A stretch of DNA of 64,000 bases from Halocafeteria seosinensis (Eukaryota > Sar > Bigyra > Bicosoecida), in contig LVLI01000175.1 in assembly GCA_001687465.1 (NCBI GenBank), positions 1 to 64,000 on the forward strand, given 5' to 3'. The position numbers were made by a program, and so were the translations under genes. Below the pieces are notes generated by a model, which ran no database searches, was not told where the DNA came from, and was given only the letters and a program-made list of their open reading frames with translations. Of the stretch, positions 33,912-44,237 are shown one piece after another. The stretch's first letter is position 1; each line of letters begins with the position of its first letter.

Positions 33912-36900
33912 ATGGTGACGGGAATACTGTGGCGACATCCGCGGCTCTCGTGTGCCTTGTATAAACCAGGAACTCGCCATGTGTCAGCGGTACCTCCAAT
34001 TTCTGCCATCTACCAGTCCCCTGTGACGCATGCGAGTGCAACCGCAACCTCAGCGTCTCGCCAGCACAATGACAAGAAGCCTAAAGGAAGAATGCGGCGA
34101 TATGCAGTGCACAGGAAGGGAAACTTCTCGCCTTCATCGAATAGACCCCAAGTGGCAAGTTCACAGACGAACGCCTTTCCCGCGTATACGCAGGATTATG
34201 GGATTTCCGGGTCACCATCAACTGTATCATCGGCTGTCCATGCTGGGATTCAATTAGACAAGGAGTCTTTGATGCGGCTGTCCAATCGAGAAGCGTATCG
34301 GGTGCTGGAGGACCTTACCGCCAACAGAATACGGACCAAATTGGACGGTGACACGTACGAAGCAATGTGTGAGATCTGCTGCCGGTTGGCACAATCAGAT
34401 TCGAAGGGTGGTTTTACGATATCCTGGAGTGAATCACGTGAGAAAATACTTAGCATTCTTCACATAGCCGATAGCAACTTTGATCGCCAAACAGGGACAA
34501 TTATTCCTGTTCTGGCTGCAGCAAGTAGACTATGTGCGGAACGGGGAGATCTGCTAGCAGTCGTTCGAATATTCAACAGAGCCGGTCCCCAGGGAATATA
34601 CTTTTGTAACGTGCTCTTTCATGGGATTGCGAAGGCTATCAGACGATCCAAGGCCACGCTTGTTGGGCAAGATGTGGAAGAGCTGAGACGACTATGCAAG
34701 ATGCTACAGAAAGGAGACGTTGCTGAACGGAACTCAAATGGCTGGCCGATACGACTGTCGTTTCCGGCGGCTAAAGATTTACTTGGTGCTTTAGCTCAGA
34801 AGACGTCTACTGACCCTAGCTTGCTGGCTGGGCTCTGGATGGATTCCATTGCCCTGCTGGAACCTAAGTACGCTACCACGAGGACTTTGAACGAAGTTCT
34901 CAATTATTTGAAGACCTACTGCATTGAATCCAGACGAAAAGGAGCCCTTCTAAGTCATAACGGACCAGCATCTTCTGTATATCGTACGCTAGTGGCTCAA
35001 GGAGTTGAACCTGATGAAGTTACGTTCAATACTATGATGTCGATCGCCTCGAAAGAACAATCTATTACTTCTGCGTTGACATCTCTAGCTGCAGCGAAAG
35101 AGAAGGGATTCGGAGTATCTTCGCGAATGATCACAAGTTTAATGACTCTTTTCCTGCAAGAAGACGATTATATTCCGCTATTTAGGCTGTATCAAATAGC
35201 TGTGAGTTGTGGAGCATGGGACGATGGCCTCAATTTCAGATTTATTGCAGGTCCTTTGCGGCGGAATCGGATAGATGTGTCATTGTCCGCGCTTCGTGTC
35301 GCTTCGATTTGTTCCTATCTAAACACTTATGGGGAGCTTCCGCCTACGGTCGACCAAGAGCATATCCAGCTCAAAAGAGAAGAGCTAATCCAAGAAGTAG
35401 AAAAAAAGGAAAAACAAAAACGGTACGCCGAGTACCTAAGAGATCTCGGAAGCAAGTCCAAAGAGAACGACTACATCGACGAAATGATGGCGAGAGCGGA
35501 CGCTGAACTTGCGAAAGCTCACCGGCAAATGAAGGAATATATACCCTCCGTCGTGAAATGTGTAAAATCAGCAAAAGATGTGTCAGACAAATACACGGAT
35601 GATATCATAGCTCTTGTGGAAGAAGTGGCTCAGGACGACAGTCAAACTGGAGAAGCAGACACTGCTGAGTATCCCGTACGAGATGGTACCACTGCATTAT
35701 CATCATCCGATGCTACATTTCTTAATGAGCTTGACAGTATGCTGCAACATGCCCTATGCGCCCCAGTCACATTTGCTGGAGACACTGCATGCTGCAACGC
35801 ACTTCTTGATGCGTTTGGTCGGTTTTCGGTTCCCCAAAACCAATTCAACAAGCTGCTGCAGTGGATGGAAAAAGCTTCCATTCAGAAAGACCGATCGACC
35901 TTCAAGTATGTAATTCGATATTTCATCCGCCGTGGACAAGAATCGGTTGCCGTAGATTACCTTCAGCGAGCACATCAAGACGGCCATTGTGACAATGAGC
36001 TAGCGTCGACGACGTTAAATATCCTCTTCCGTCTAGGCAAAACGGTTTCCTGTTTAGATGTTCTCGGAAGGGCGATACCGCTGGACACAGAGGTCCGCCG
36101 CCGATATAGTGGCTGGCTATTGGCTAAGATTCTTCGCACTATTATTTCTGAGGAGACACATGAAGAGATGCCTTTTGAAATGCTCGATCGCACTTGCAAT
36201 ATCATCGCTAGTGATGCGGAGAAGGAGTTCGCTCAAAGTGGCATTATAGCGGTAAACAAAGAACTTGGGGAAAGTTTTACACGGTGCCTCTTGCACAGTG
36301 TTTTGAGGCGAGATGGATGTCTCTCATGTGAAATCTATGAGCGACTACAAGCTATTTATTCACGGCTTGGAATCAAAAACAAGCTTCAGTACTTTCGCCC
36401 ATATGTGACCGACGCTATCGTAGCTGACGTTCATAAAATTTGTAACTGCCACGTGATTGACACTCGAAGTGTAGAACATCTTGAACGATTGCTTCAGTTT
36501 TTTGCGGAATTTTCCCCGGGACAAGACGCTCAGTCTATAGAGAAACAAGTGTATATTTCGCAATCAGTTGACGTCCTGCAGCGTCTCCTTGATACGGGCG
36601 GGAAGTGCAGCGAGGTATTCAGCTCAAGCATTTCTGCCTCCACTACAGAGATTTTGAATAACTCGTTGAAATTGGCTGTAATTCATGATTTTCATGGAGT
36701 CCAGCCTAAGCAGAGGTTGCGATCTCTGATTAATTTTTCTGCAGGAGCTGTTCCGTCAACTGCTCCATACACTATTGCTGATGTTGTTTCGCCTCAGTTC
36801 TCGGAACTGGTTGATGTGACAGGGAAATGGTTAACAGCCCAACAGGGGCAGCAGCATGAGGGCGATTACAGTGACACTCTGTCCGAAATCCGGAAGAGCC

Positions 36901-37988
36901 TTGGCATAATCTGTACTTTTAAAGGAGAGGAGTGCCAAACCGAGGTACATTCCACGGTCGATATATCCCAAATGGCGCACAAGACCCAGAATGAGGCTAG
37001 TTTAGCTGAGTCCGACTGGTGTTATCACGTAGCCATTGCTAGGGCTCTCCGTGGGGGCCACATCTGGGAAGCAGGAAGATTGGCGGGTAAGCGGAGCCCG
37101 AGAGAGGTACATTCTAGTGTTGACGTATTGGGTAGGCTGGTGAGGCTCCACGTAGACGGTAATACTTCTGAAATGAATGGGGTTACTCTCGGTGAACTAG
37201 CATATGACGGATCTCGCAATGCAGTGTCTACTGCAAATATGTGTTTGGAGATCGCTGCATATAATAGAGCATATGACCTCTACTGGAATATTTTGGAAAG
37301 GATGGGACAGTGTGGGAGGACAAGTGTCTCCGAGAATGCTTTACACGGGCTGATGGTATCTGCAAGTGAGGGTAACATCCCGTTAAGGGCCGCAATGAAA
37401 GCATGTAGACTAAGCCTGGACTCGAAAAAGGGTTTAACTCCGGAATTCTCTTGGAATTTCAGTAACCTTCTGATGGCATGCTTCCGACAGCTTTATGAGT
37501 ATGGGATTCCCGAAATTTCGGTATCGGAGTCGCTACGAGGTGAAGACACGGTGCTAAACGACGTTGATCGTATGTTGGGTATGCCTCTTTCGGTGAGTGG
37601 AAATGGCATCCGAAATGTTTCACCTGTATCCAAAGATCCGGCTGAAGTGTATCGTTCCTTGAGTGTCGCTGACCGTTTGGACTTGTCAGAGAACCTGCTA
37701 TGGAAAATGGCGATATTACTCTATCATGTAAATAGTTGTGACTCTTCAGTGTGGGATAAATTACTACGCAGTGCGTGCAACTTGGCACCTCCCCAGCGTG
37801 TTTCCGAAGCGTTAGATACCCTCATGAAAGAGGGTTATCACCCGTCAGAACACTTACTGAAGCAAATGGAAATACTCTTTGTGCGTAACGGGCTCTACGA
37901 CGAGGCTTGTTTCGTCGACGCACAACGCACAGGGCGCATGGCTGACGAACGTAACCAACAAAAGGACCAAGTTTTGACCGATAACTAA
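33912..37988 (+). CDS. PPR-like organelle RNA-binding protein, 1358 aa
   Basis: A single 4.1-kb exon. The N-terminus (MVTGILWRHPRLSCALYKPGTRHV, given in part) is Arg/Ser/Ala-rich, lacks acidic residues and is predicted to be a mitochondrial or plastid transit peptide. From about residue 110 the chain is a series of 35-residue helical hairpins of pentatricopeptide type, for example VEPDEVTFNTMMSIASKEQS, SSRMITSLMTLFLQEDDYIP and CNALLDAFGRFSVPQNQFNK. A charged coiled-coil insert (about 495-560, with EVEKKEKQKRYAEYLRDL) and a second set of repeats up to about 800 follow. The last 500 residues are helical but less regular. PPR proteins bind single-stranded organelle RNA in a sequence-specific way. 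The target cannot be read here. No DYW or SMR domain is present. Confidence 0.78.
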   Translation: MVTGILWRHPRLSCALYKPGTRHVSAVPPISAIYQSPVTHASATATSASRQHNDKKPKGRMRRYAVHRKGNFSPSSNRPQVASSQTNAFPAYTQDYGISGSPSTVSSAVHAGIQLDKESLMRLSNREAYRVLEDLTANRIRTKLDGDTYEAMCEICCRLAQSDSKGGFTISWSESREKILSILHIADSNFDRQTGTIIPVLAAASRLCAERGDLLAVVRIFNRAGPQGIYFCNVLFHGIAKAIRRSKATLVGQDVEELRRLCKMLQKGDVAERNSNGWPIRLSFPAAKDLLGALAQKTSTDPSLLAGLWMDSIALLEPKYATTRTLNEVLNYLKTYCIESRRKGALLSHNGPASSVYRTLVAQGVEPDEVTFNTMMSIASKEQSITSALTSLAAAKEKGFGVSSRMITSLMTLFLQEDDYIPLFRLYQIAVSCGAWDDGLNFRFIAGPLRRNRIDVSLSALRVASICSYLNTYGELPPTVDQEHIQLKREELIQEVEKKEKQKRYAEYLRDLGSKSKENDYIDEMMARADAELAKAHRQMKEYIPSVVKCVKSAKDVSDKYTDDIIALVEEVAQDDSQTGEADTAEYPVRDGTTALSSSDATFLNELDSMLQHALCAPVTFAGDTACCNALLDAFGRFSVPQNQFNKLLQWMEKASIQKDRSTFKYVIRYFIRRGQESVAVDYLQRAHQDGHCDNELASTTLNILFRLGKTVSCLDVLGRAIPLDTEVRRRYSGWLLAKILRTIISEETHEEMPFEMLDRTCNIIASDAEKEFAQSGIIAVNKELGESFTRCLLHSVLRRDGCLSCEIYERLQAIYSRLGIKNKLQYFRPYVTDAIVADVHKICNCHVIDTRSVEHLERLLQFFAEFSPGQDAQSIEKQVYISQSVDVLQRLLDTGGKCSEVFSSSISASTTEILNNSLKLAVIHDFHGVQPKQRLRSLINFSAGAVPSTAPYTIADVVSPQFSELVDVTGKWLTAQQGQQHEGDYSDTLSEIRKSLGIICTFKGEECQTEVHSTVDISQMAHKTQNEASLAESDWCYHVAIARALRGGHIWEAGRLAGKRSPREVHSSVDVLGRLVRLHVDGNTSEMNGVTLGELAYDGSRNAVSTANMCLEIAAYNRAYDLYWNILERMGQCGRTSVSENALHGLMVSASEGNIPLRAAMKACRLSLDSKKGLTPEFSWNFSNLLMACFRQLYEYGIPEISVSESLRGEDTVLNDVDRMLGMPLSVSGNGIRNVSPVSKDPAEVYRSLSVADRLDLSENLLWKMAILLYHVNSCDSSVWDKLLRSACNLAPPQRVSEALDTLMKEGYHPSEHLLKQMEILFVRNGLYDEACFVDAQRTGRMADERNQQKDQVLTDN

Positions 37989-38064
37989 AGTGTATTGCTG
38001 ATAATATACCAATGAAACTGTCCTAGGATCTATGTAAACTTCAGGGTTTCGTTACGTTAATCTC

Positions 38065-38676
38065 TCAGTTCTTCGATATCGGCCGGATGGCAAAGCTTTT
38101 ATCAGAACCCGTTTCGCCTGTAATACATTCACATGAGCGCAAATTGTAACGTTCAATCTCTGGATGCATTCGATCATTTATTTTCAACTTATACGTACGA
38201 GCTTCTACTTGCTGTTGATGCGTGGCGTCGTATCCTCTATCGTTATAAGCCGGAGCCGGAGCGCCCTGTTGCATCAGATAACCATTTCCACATATACAAG
38301 AATCGAGGCAGACCACCATTTTCTTACCTCTAATTGATCCCATGAAAAGTCTGTCGACAATAATCTCCTTTCCCCTGTTTGCATATAGCGCCTTTTCCGG
38401 TAATCATGGATGTCCATGTAATCCCAATGGGCTAAGTATCGGTCGTTCTGCACCCCGTTAGGCACTACATATTCCGGATTTAAGGGTTACAGCTACAAGA
38501 AAAGTGATTTGGCATACCTGCTCCATCCTCTGCTTGGTTTCTTGCCATCGTTTTTCGTCCATATAAGGCTGAATAACACCATGAGCGATGCGCTCTAGGA
38601 CAAACGCCCCTCCGGCGTACAAGAAAAACTTGACTGGACCCGGAGGACGGTTTAATGTCTTCCAAAATTCAGACAT
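38065..38676 (-). CDS. Small single-span protein, 159 aa, unknown
   Basis: Exons 38676-38518, 38447-38328 and 38265-38065 join in phase 0 (introns 70 and 62 bp). Residues 12-35 (PGPVKFFLYAGGAFVLERIAHG) contain one short hydrophobic helix followed by a charged amphipathic region (YMDEKRWQETKQRMEQ). The layout resembles small mitochondrial inner-membrane proteins such as accessory respiratory subunits, but no family was recognised. The remainder is polar, Tyr/Arg/Asp-rich (DYMDIHDYRKRRYMQ), with no cofactor motif. The start was taken at the Met before SEFWKTL; an in-frame upstream Met at 38712 adds 12 hydrophobic residues and could act as a signal. It is convergent with the PPR gene (76 bp). 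Confidence 0.6.
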
Positions 38677-39336
38677 CTTTTCTACTAACAAAAGAATGTA
38701 CAACCTAAGCAAGTCACACGGCTTGCACTATCATCCACGACGAAATGGGGCCTTATGCGGTCCCGTTTGCTGGATGAACTCGAAACACAGCAAACAAAAG
38801 TTGGAGTTTCTATCAAGAACATTACAACCCCGTCAAAAGCAGGCAGTTTTCACTCTTGCTTTGTTAAAAAAAATTTGTATATACATTTAATTTGAACGAG
38901 TTGATTGTTTATTGATATTAATAAAATGGGCTTACCTTGCTAGTCCGGACAAGCTCTACAAAATTGCCTCAGATGAGATGAGCTCTACCAACTGTGAAAA
39001 GTGTATGTAGTTGAGTAACTCCCTCTCTCCTTTGGGACTTGTTTTGCATGGTTAGGGGAAGTTTTCTTCCCCATATCCGTCGGTATACTGTTTGTGGGTT
39101 CGCTGTCACATATGTGTGTGTGTTTCGCTTGTGTGTGCGAGATGCTACGAGTTGTGTAGTCGCGACTTAAAGCAAACCGAATAAAAGACAGAGAACAACA
39201 GTAAAGAAATAAGCTTGAGAGGTGAGAAAGAAGTAAACATCTTCATAGCGAACGATTGGGGTTGAATTGTGGTGCAGTCGTCTTCTGCGAGGATGTTCCA
39301 AAAGCTGGCGCTACATTGACATGCTGTCACGGACCA
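38677..39336. other. Intergenic region, 660 bp
   Basis: AT-rich (notably 38870-38930), with a short run of alternating tg at 39112-39124. Contains the likely promoter of the 38065-38676 gene and the 3' end of the next minus-strand gene. No supported coding region. Confidence 0.45.
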
Positions 39337-39888
39337 TTAAGGGCACATACCGTAGATAGTGGCTGCATTTTGAGCCACTTCGTCTCTGCAGTCATCTGTC
39401 AGGCCCTTGACCACTATGCCGCCTCTTCCAGTGGCGTTATTGGCTTGGTCGAATTCGATCAACATGCACAGCAATACTGGTGTTCCACTGGGATCCATGA
39501 ATCCTAGGTATCCAAAACTCTCGTTTGTAGTAAGCACCCCAGAATCACTGTAATTCCAAATGGATATAGTGATATACTTTCAAACGCTTGGAGTATATGT
39601 AGCCTCACATCAGTTCTCCTCCCATACACTCGTATGCCACATCGTTCCCCCAGCAGCGTCCAATGTACCCGTCGTTGTAAGGACAGTTATCAGCACTAAC
39701 GAACTGTGAAAACGCCCGGGAGCGGTATATAGTCCATTGTTTCCTGAATCAATAAAACAAATGGCCCATTCTATGTGGGTTTCGACGCCGATCGATGGAA
39801 GCACTCACTGTAAATCTCCGATACCGTAGGTCGTCGGTACCGACAGAGCCGCAAACGCCAAGAAGAGTGTAAAGTACTTCGTAACCAT
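39337..39888 (-). CDS. Small secreted protein, 125 aa, unknown family
   Basis: Exons 39888-39809, 39695-39609 and 39547-39337 (introns 113 and 61 bp) join in phase. The N-terminus MVTKYFTLFLAFAALSVPTTYG is a textbook signal peptide with likely cleavage after Gly 22. The mature ~103 residues contain six cysteines: ADNCPYNDGYIGRCWGNDVAYEC in the first half (quoted in part), then one in PVLLCMLIEF, one in LTDDCRDEV and a final one in the terminal MCP. There is no membrane segment, so it should be exported. I do not recognise the fold. The first intron acceptor was chosen after TTAG because the alternative CACAG acceptor puts the Cys-rich exon out of frame. Highly compact size and spacing suggest a small disulphide-stabilised effector or matrix protein; function is unknown. 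Confidence 0.62.
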
Positions 39889-40570
39889 CTTTGGGCCCTA
39901 TTTTCACGATTTAGTGTTCTATACGGATCAAACACCGTTAGAAAGAAGCATACCTTACAATGCCGTTTAATGCTAGCATACCGTCAGCACCCTGATCCTG
40001 GGAACACCTTGAAGAACAGCACGTCCCAGGTGCAGGGCACTTCACTTCACACTGGTTAAGTGGAGCAGCGAGGCATTGGCAATTTGGCATGGAATAGAGA
40101 GATCTTATTCATTCTCAAGTATGGGATTGTAGTGGTTCTAGCACTGCAATGTCTAAAGTGTGTACGTAAACTTCAGCTACCGGGCACTGCAGTGAGCAGT
40201 GCGGCACAATACAGAGAAGCAAACCGACGGAAAAAATATGCAAGCGTCACGCTTGTGCCCATCTTTGCCATTTTTTTTTCAGTATTCCAGTCCAAACCAT
40301 GATGCAAATGCCATCCTTCACAAACCCACCACGAGGTTCACAAACCCTCTTGATGCGGAAAAGACGGGAAGGGAGTCCCCAGCACAAAAAGGGTGGGGGT
40401 AACTAAACCCCCCCTTGGCTCCCCAGGGAAGTGGTAACAGGGGGATGGCCTTGGCAAATTGCTTCCTTAAGCTTATTACCCTTTTTATCCAGTATGTATT
40501 GATACCAAGGAAACGCTGCAGCGCGTATTTGTTGGGTCCATCGGATATTTTTACATTCACCTAAGCAACA
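39889..40570. promoter_or_regulatory. Divergent promoter region between the secreted protein gene and RPL10A
   Basis: A 682-bp spacer. Contains a homopolymer C run near 40400 (aaacccccccttgg) and a T run near 40270. Short open frames on both strands overlap each other and lack domains. The high-expression promoter of a ribosomal protein gene is expected near 40500-40570. Confidence 0.4.
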
Positions 40571-41667
40571 ATGAGGTAAGTCACTCCCACGCAAGCCTGA
40601 AGCTGTTGAGCGAAGAGGCCTTCCGGTCTGGCACTATTTGATGGATTTTGTGGCTATTCGCTGCTTGCTAGCGGTATATGTGGACCTATATTCGACATAT
40701 CGGTATAAAACAAGTCAAATGGGTGCCTTGAGGGAAGTGAAAGCTCGTAGGAAAACAGCCTGTAGCTGGGAAGCACTTCTCAAAGGGACGACTGACTGAC
40801 ACGGAGTGGGCTTGTATGCCGTGCATTAGTCCATCAGTCCTTTATATGTCACGTTGATACCTTTTAGGTGATGAATTCTTACAATGACTTCTCTTTTGCT
40901 TTGCAGTAAGCTTTCTCACGAACTTTTGGATCAGAGCATCCAGAAAATCTTGGCCTTCTCCAGAGGGGAAGACATTGAATACAATGGAGAGACCAAAAAA
41001 GGAAAAAAGCGTAATTTCCTTGAAACCATAGAGCTGCAGATCAGTCTCAAAAACTACGATCCTACCAAAGACAAACGTTTTAACGGAAGCGTGCGCTTGC
41101 CATTCATTCCTCGTCCGTCGATGAAGGTGTGTGTCCTTGGTAACGAGGACCACTGTCAAGATGCCAGAAATCTGGGTGTTGACTGCATGTCTGTGGATGA
41201 CCTCAAGAAGCTGAACAAGGTGTGTAAAAGCAAAATTCTTAAGCCAGTTTTATTTGCAGCGACTTCAATATTTTACATTGGTCCGCTCCTTACAGAACAA
41301 AAAGCTCGTAAAGAAGCTAGCGAAGAAGTACGATGCGTTCTTGGCCTCCCACACCCTCATCAAACAGATCCCACGTCTTCTTGGACCGGGTTTGAACCGT
41401 GCCGGAAAGTTCCCCACTCTTATTGCTGCCACCGATAAGGTCCAAGACAAGGTCGAAGAAGTCCGAAGCACTGTCAAGTTCCAGATGAAGAAAGTCTTGT
41501 GTCTGAACGCCGCTGTTGGTAACGCCAACTTAACCGAGGATCAGTTGAAGCAAAATGTCGTCCTTGGAGTTAACTTCCTGGTATCTCTTTTGAAGAAGAA
41601 CTGGCAAAACGTGAAAGCGCTTTACTTGAAATCCACCATGGGACCATCGTTCCAGATCTACTATTAG
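40571..41667 (+). CDS. RPL10A: 60S ribosomal protein L10a (uL1)
   Basis: uL1 forms the mobile L1 stalk of the large subunit, which guides deacylated tRNA out through the E site. Exons 40571-40575 (only ATGAG), 40907-41219 and 41296-41667; introns are 331 and 76 bp and the product is 229 aa. The protein reads [17 protein letters not shown], then [71 protein letters not shown] and [24 protein letters not shown] at the end. All are close to the human sequence. Exon 1 encodes just Met plus two bases of Ser 2. This minimal first exon is common in ribosomal protein genes and was needed to start the frame correctly. A short charged insert near residue 20-30 ([15 protein letters not shown]) differs from the human form. 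Confidence 0.96.
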
Positions 41668-42777
41668 ATTTCTTTTGGATGACCATCCTACTTTACCATC
41701 TGAAATGATGGGAGTGTTGAAAGCTTACTCTTTAGCGCTGCAGCCAATGTAAGAGAATCCTATCTCCGACATTTACCAAGGGAAAATATACAATACAGAA
41801 TCAACATTAGGCTAGATTAACGAGCATGTGGCCATACAGAGCACATTGTGTGTACGAGTCTAGGGGGGCGCCGACGTTTAGGCAACGAACGAGAGAGCTT
41901 CATGATAGTGTTTCCTCAACAATTCATAATTTTCTATGAACTCCGTTAATTTTCGCGAGAGAATGTCAAGATACGCAGAAGATAGATCGCTTCTTCTACA
42001 GGATCGAATATAGTTCACCCAACAACCCCTAATGCGTACTTAACCGTACAGCAACAACAAAGGTGTGGGGGAAAGCTTAGTTAGTTAGTTACAGCTTAAG
42101 AGAAGGGTATTTCTTAGTGAAATCATTGTCAGCCCGGAATTCCGTGTTCCACCGTGCAACTTTATCCCGTTCGCCGACGGCGTTCGGTCTTCGCCCCCGC
42201 TGGGGCAACAGTAGTAGTTACTAAGTAGTGAGCGTAGGTTCAGCTCCTTGGCGATCACAAGTCAACCGCAGATCGGAATTTGTAATATGCGAATTGATCA
42301 CTAAATATGTACTCATATATGGTCAGTTGCGAGTATATAAACACTCCGAGGAGTGTGACGACGATCCTGATGGGCGCCTCCCCGAGTGGATCAGCGTTTG
42401 GTTGGCCAGTAAGGTGACGACGCTAAGGGAATATCAGGAATTGGTGTTTGCTCTCAGTATCCAATGGAGAAATTCTCTATTGCATCTGCGGAATTAGGAA
42501 TCAAGTGAACGACAGGCTTTCTTGCAACTGTCGACGGTGGATGCGTTCACGGCCGCGAAAATCAGGCCTTCGCACAAACGTTGAGGATACATCTACACTT
42601 TGGACACGATTAATATCGAGGGCATAACAGCGTTCATCGTTCGTTATTTCAGTGTAGAGCAGGCCTGGAATAGACTGATGTCTGATCCGAGAAGGTCTCA
42701 GCAGGCTGAGTTGAAGGTGTTAGCTAAGTCACATGTGACTTAAAGGGCACTCGCATCCTTTCCTCACGTACTACACA
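41668..42777. other. Intergenic region, 1.1 kb, possible gene relic
   Basis: This lies between the stop codons of RPL10A and the phosphatase gene. A plus-strand frame at 42228-42497 (89 codons, containing PDGRLPEWISVWLASKVTTL) and following fragments up to 42740 have protein-like composition but are broken by stops. No domain was recognised. A short inverted-repeat-like GC patch (gccgacggcgttcggtcttcgcccccgc) lies near 42174-42201. No tRNA or other RNA gene could be built from it. Confidence 0.4.
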
Positions 42778-43826
42778 CTACGTGTTGCTCACATCAATAT
42801 CTGCTGTTTCCAGATCCTTACCATTGCTGTCTAATAAGGCCTGTGCTCGATCGAGTATGCGTTCTTGAGGTGGCTGAATATTAATCAGGGGACGGTGTTT
42901 CTTCATCTCTTCGAACGCGTCCCTCCAGTTCACTTGAACTCCTTGTATCACCATCATGAGCGCCGCTAAGGACGATGAACGTCCATGCCCGTTGGCGCAA
43001 TGAATATAGAAAATGTTATCCTCTCGCATGTTGCACAGTCTTTGTGCGAGATTTGTCAACTGCTTTGGTGGAGGCATGGTGCAGTCTAGAGCAGTAAGCA
43101 GGAAGTATTCACGACCTTTCACCACCTCTTTATCTTGTCCAAACTCTGCAGTAAGATCAACAACGACCGTTGCTTCTTGTGGAAACTCTTGCGGATATTT
43201 CATGCAATAGCGTCCGACATAGATGTTTGGACTAATCTGTGGACACAATGTGGCGGCGATGAGAGTCCGTCGGTAAGTTCCTACGGTAGAAATATCCATA
43301 CGCATCGAAAGCCATACCTTGTCATAAGGATTCTCCTTAAGAATGAACTTATGCCTTGTCCACCATATCGCTCTCATAGGGAATAAGTACGGAAGGAGTA
43401 CAATTTTCCGCCACATCGGAATGTGACCGTCATGGCTGCTCTTGCCAAATAACCAAGACCCACTGCGCATTGTAGCCCGGACAGATTAACAAAGAGATAT
43501 AGGTCATCTGCGAAAATGCGACAGGAAGATGGTGCGACTACTTACTCATTCAAAGTGTATACGTATGTTATAACGGCGTAAACGATGATCGGCCACAGTA
43601 GTATCCAAGCCACATGGCCTTTAGAGTTGCCATCAGAGACAGTTCCACCGATGATACCCGCCATAAGCGCTAGCAATATGACTGCGACAGTCCCATATAT
43701 GATAACCATACGTATATTCCCCATCTTTGCTGTTGCTCGAAACAAAGGAAGCCCGGTAAGCGCGAGGATTGTCTCCAGATAAGGAAAGTTCCATGTGCAG
43801 TCAATGGAAATGTGCCACGACACAAT
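42778..43826 (-). CDS. Membrane-anchored dual-specificity phosphatase
   Basis: Three exons: 43826-43546, 43462-43318 and 43236-42778, with introns of 83 and 81 bp. The second intron is in frame and stop-free. The catalytic domain in exon 3 carries IHCANGHGRSS, the H-C-x5-R signature, with LRSS-type context and an upstream general-acid-loop candidate DCTMPPPKQ. DSPs of this size remove phosphate from proteins or phosphoinositides/PGP. Exon 1 encodes three or four hydrophobic helices with WNFPYLETILALTGLP, weakly like Jagunal-family ER proteins. The splice AATGA/GTAAGT to GCGCAG/TGGG joins it in phase to the phosphatase, and only about 70 bp would separate two independent genes. The true start lies upstream of 43826 and was not resolved. 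A two-gene reading is possible. Confidence 0.65.
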
Positions 43827-44237
43827 CTATGGGTGAAAAATAAACATTAAGACCCACAGACAGACAAACCTCCAATACAAACAATGGTACCACCACTATA
43901 TCCACCACGAAGTTCCCAGTACATGTAGCGAGATGGCAATTCAACTTGCGATTATCGTCATGACTTCTTCATGATAAGACACTACCCACGTGGTGCGGCA
44001 TAAAGAAAGAAATAAGTAGGTGCTTTAGAAGAGCTAACTTCTCAACGCCATTGGGAGAATACCACACACACACACCGCATCGTTGGAAGGAATGTGAAGC
44101 AGTGTGCCGCGTGTTATACGGTATAACACCCCAGATCATTGTTCCGGAGGTATGGTCATTTACCACAACGGACAACAAATACATGACCAGCTGACCTGTA
44201 TCTATTCTAAAGAAGCTGTGGTATATGGAAACAAATA
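43827..44237. other. Spacer with unresolved 5' end of the phosphatase gene
   Basis: About 400 bp upstream of both the phosphatase (minus) and 5-oxoprolinase (plus). It must contain the first exon(s) of the former, but no start-donor combination is decisive. One candidate ATG at 43924 (MYWELRGG) has a phase-compatible GT 42 bases on. Contains a (ca)n run of about six units near 44066. Confidence 0.35.

Noticed and set aside
39609-39703. Alternative acceptor (CACAG at 39704) for exon 2 of the small secreted protein
   Set aside because: It shifts the frame, replaces the Cys-rich exon by an unrelated short tail and breaks the phase match with exon 3.
40576-40906. C/D-type snoRNA inside the first intron of RPL10A
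   Set aside because: A GTGATGA box is present near 40868 and CTGA sequences lie upstream, but their order and spacing do not fit a C/D snoRNA and no terminal stem was seen.
42170-42205. GC-rich patch considered as a tRNA or structured RNA
   Set aside because: No cloverleaf with A and B box consensus could be formed and no poly-T terminator follows.
44060-44080. (ca)n run, and a similar one near 19205-19222
   Set aside because: Short microsatellites of six to eight units, ordinary background with no link to a feature.
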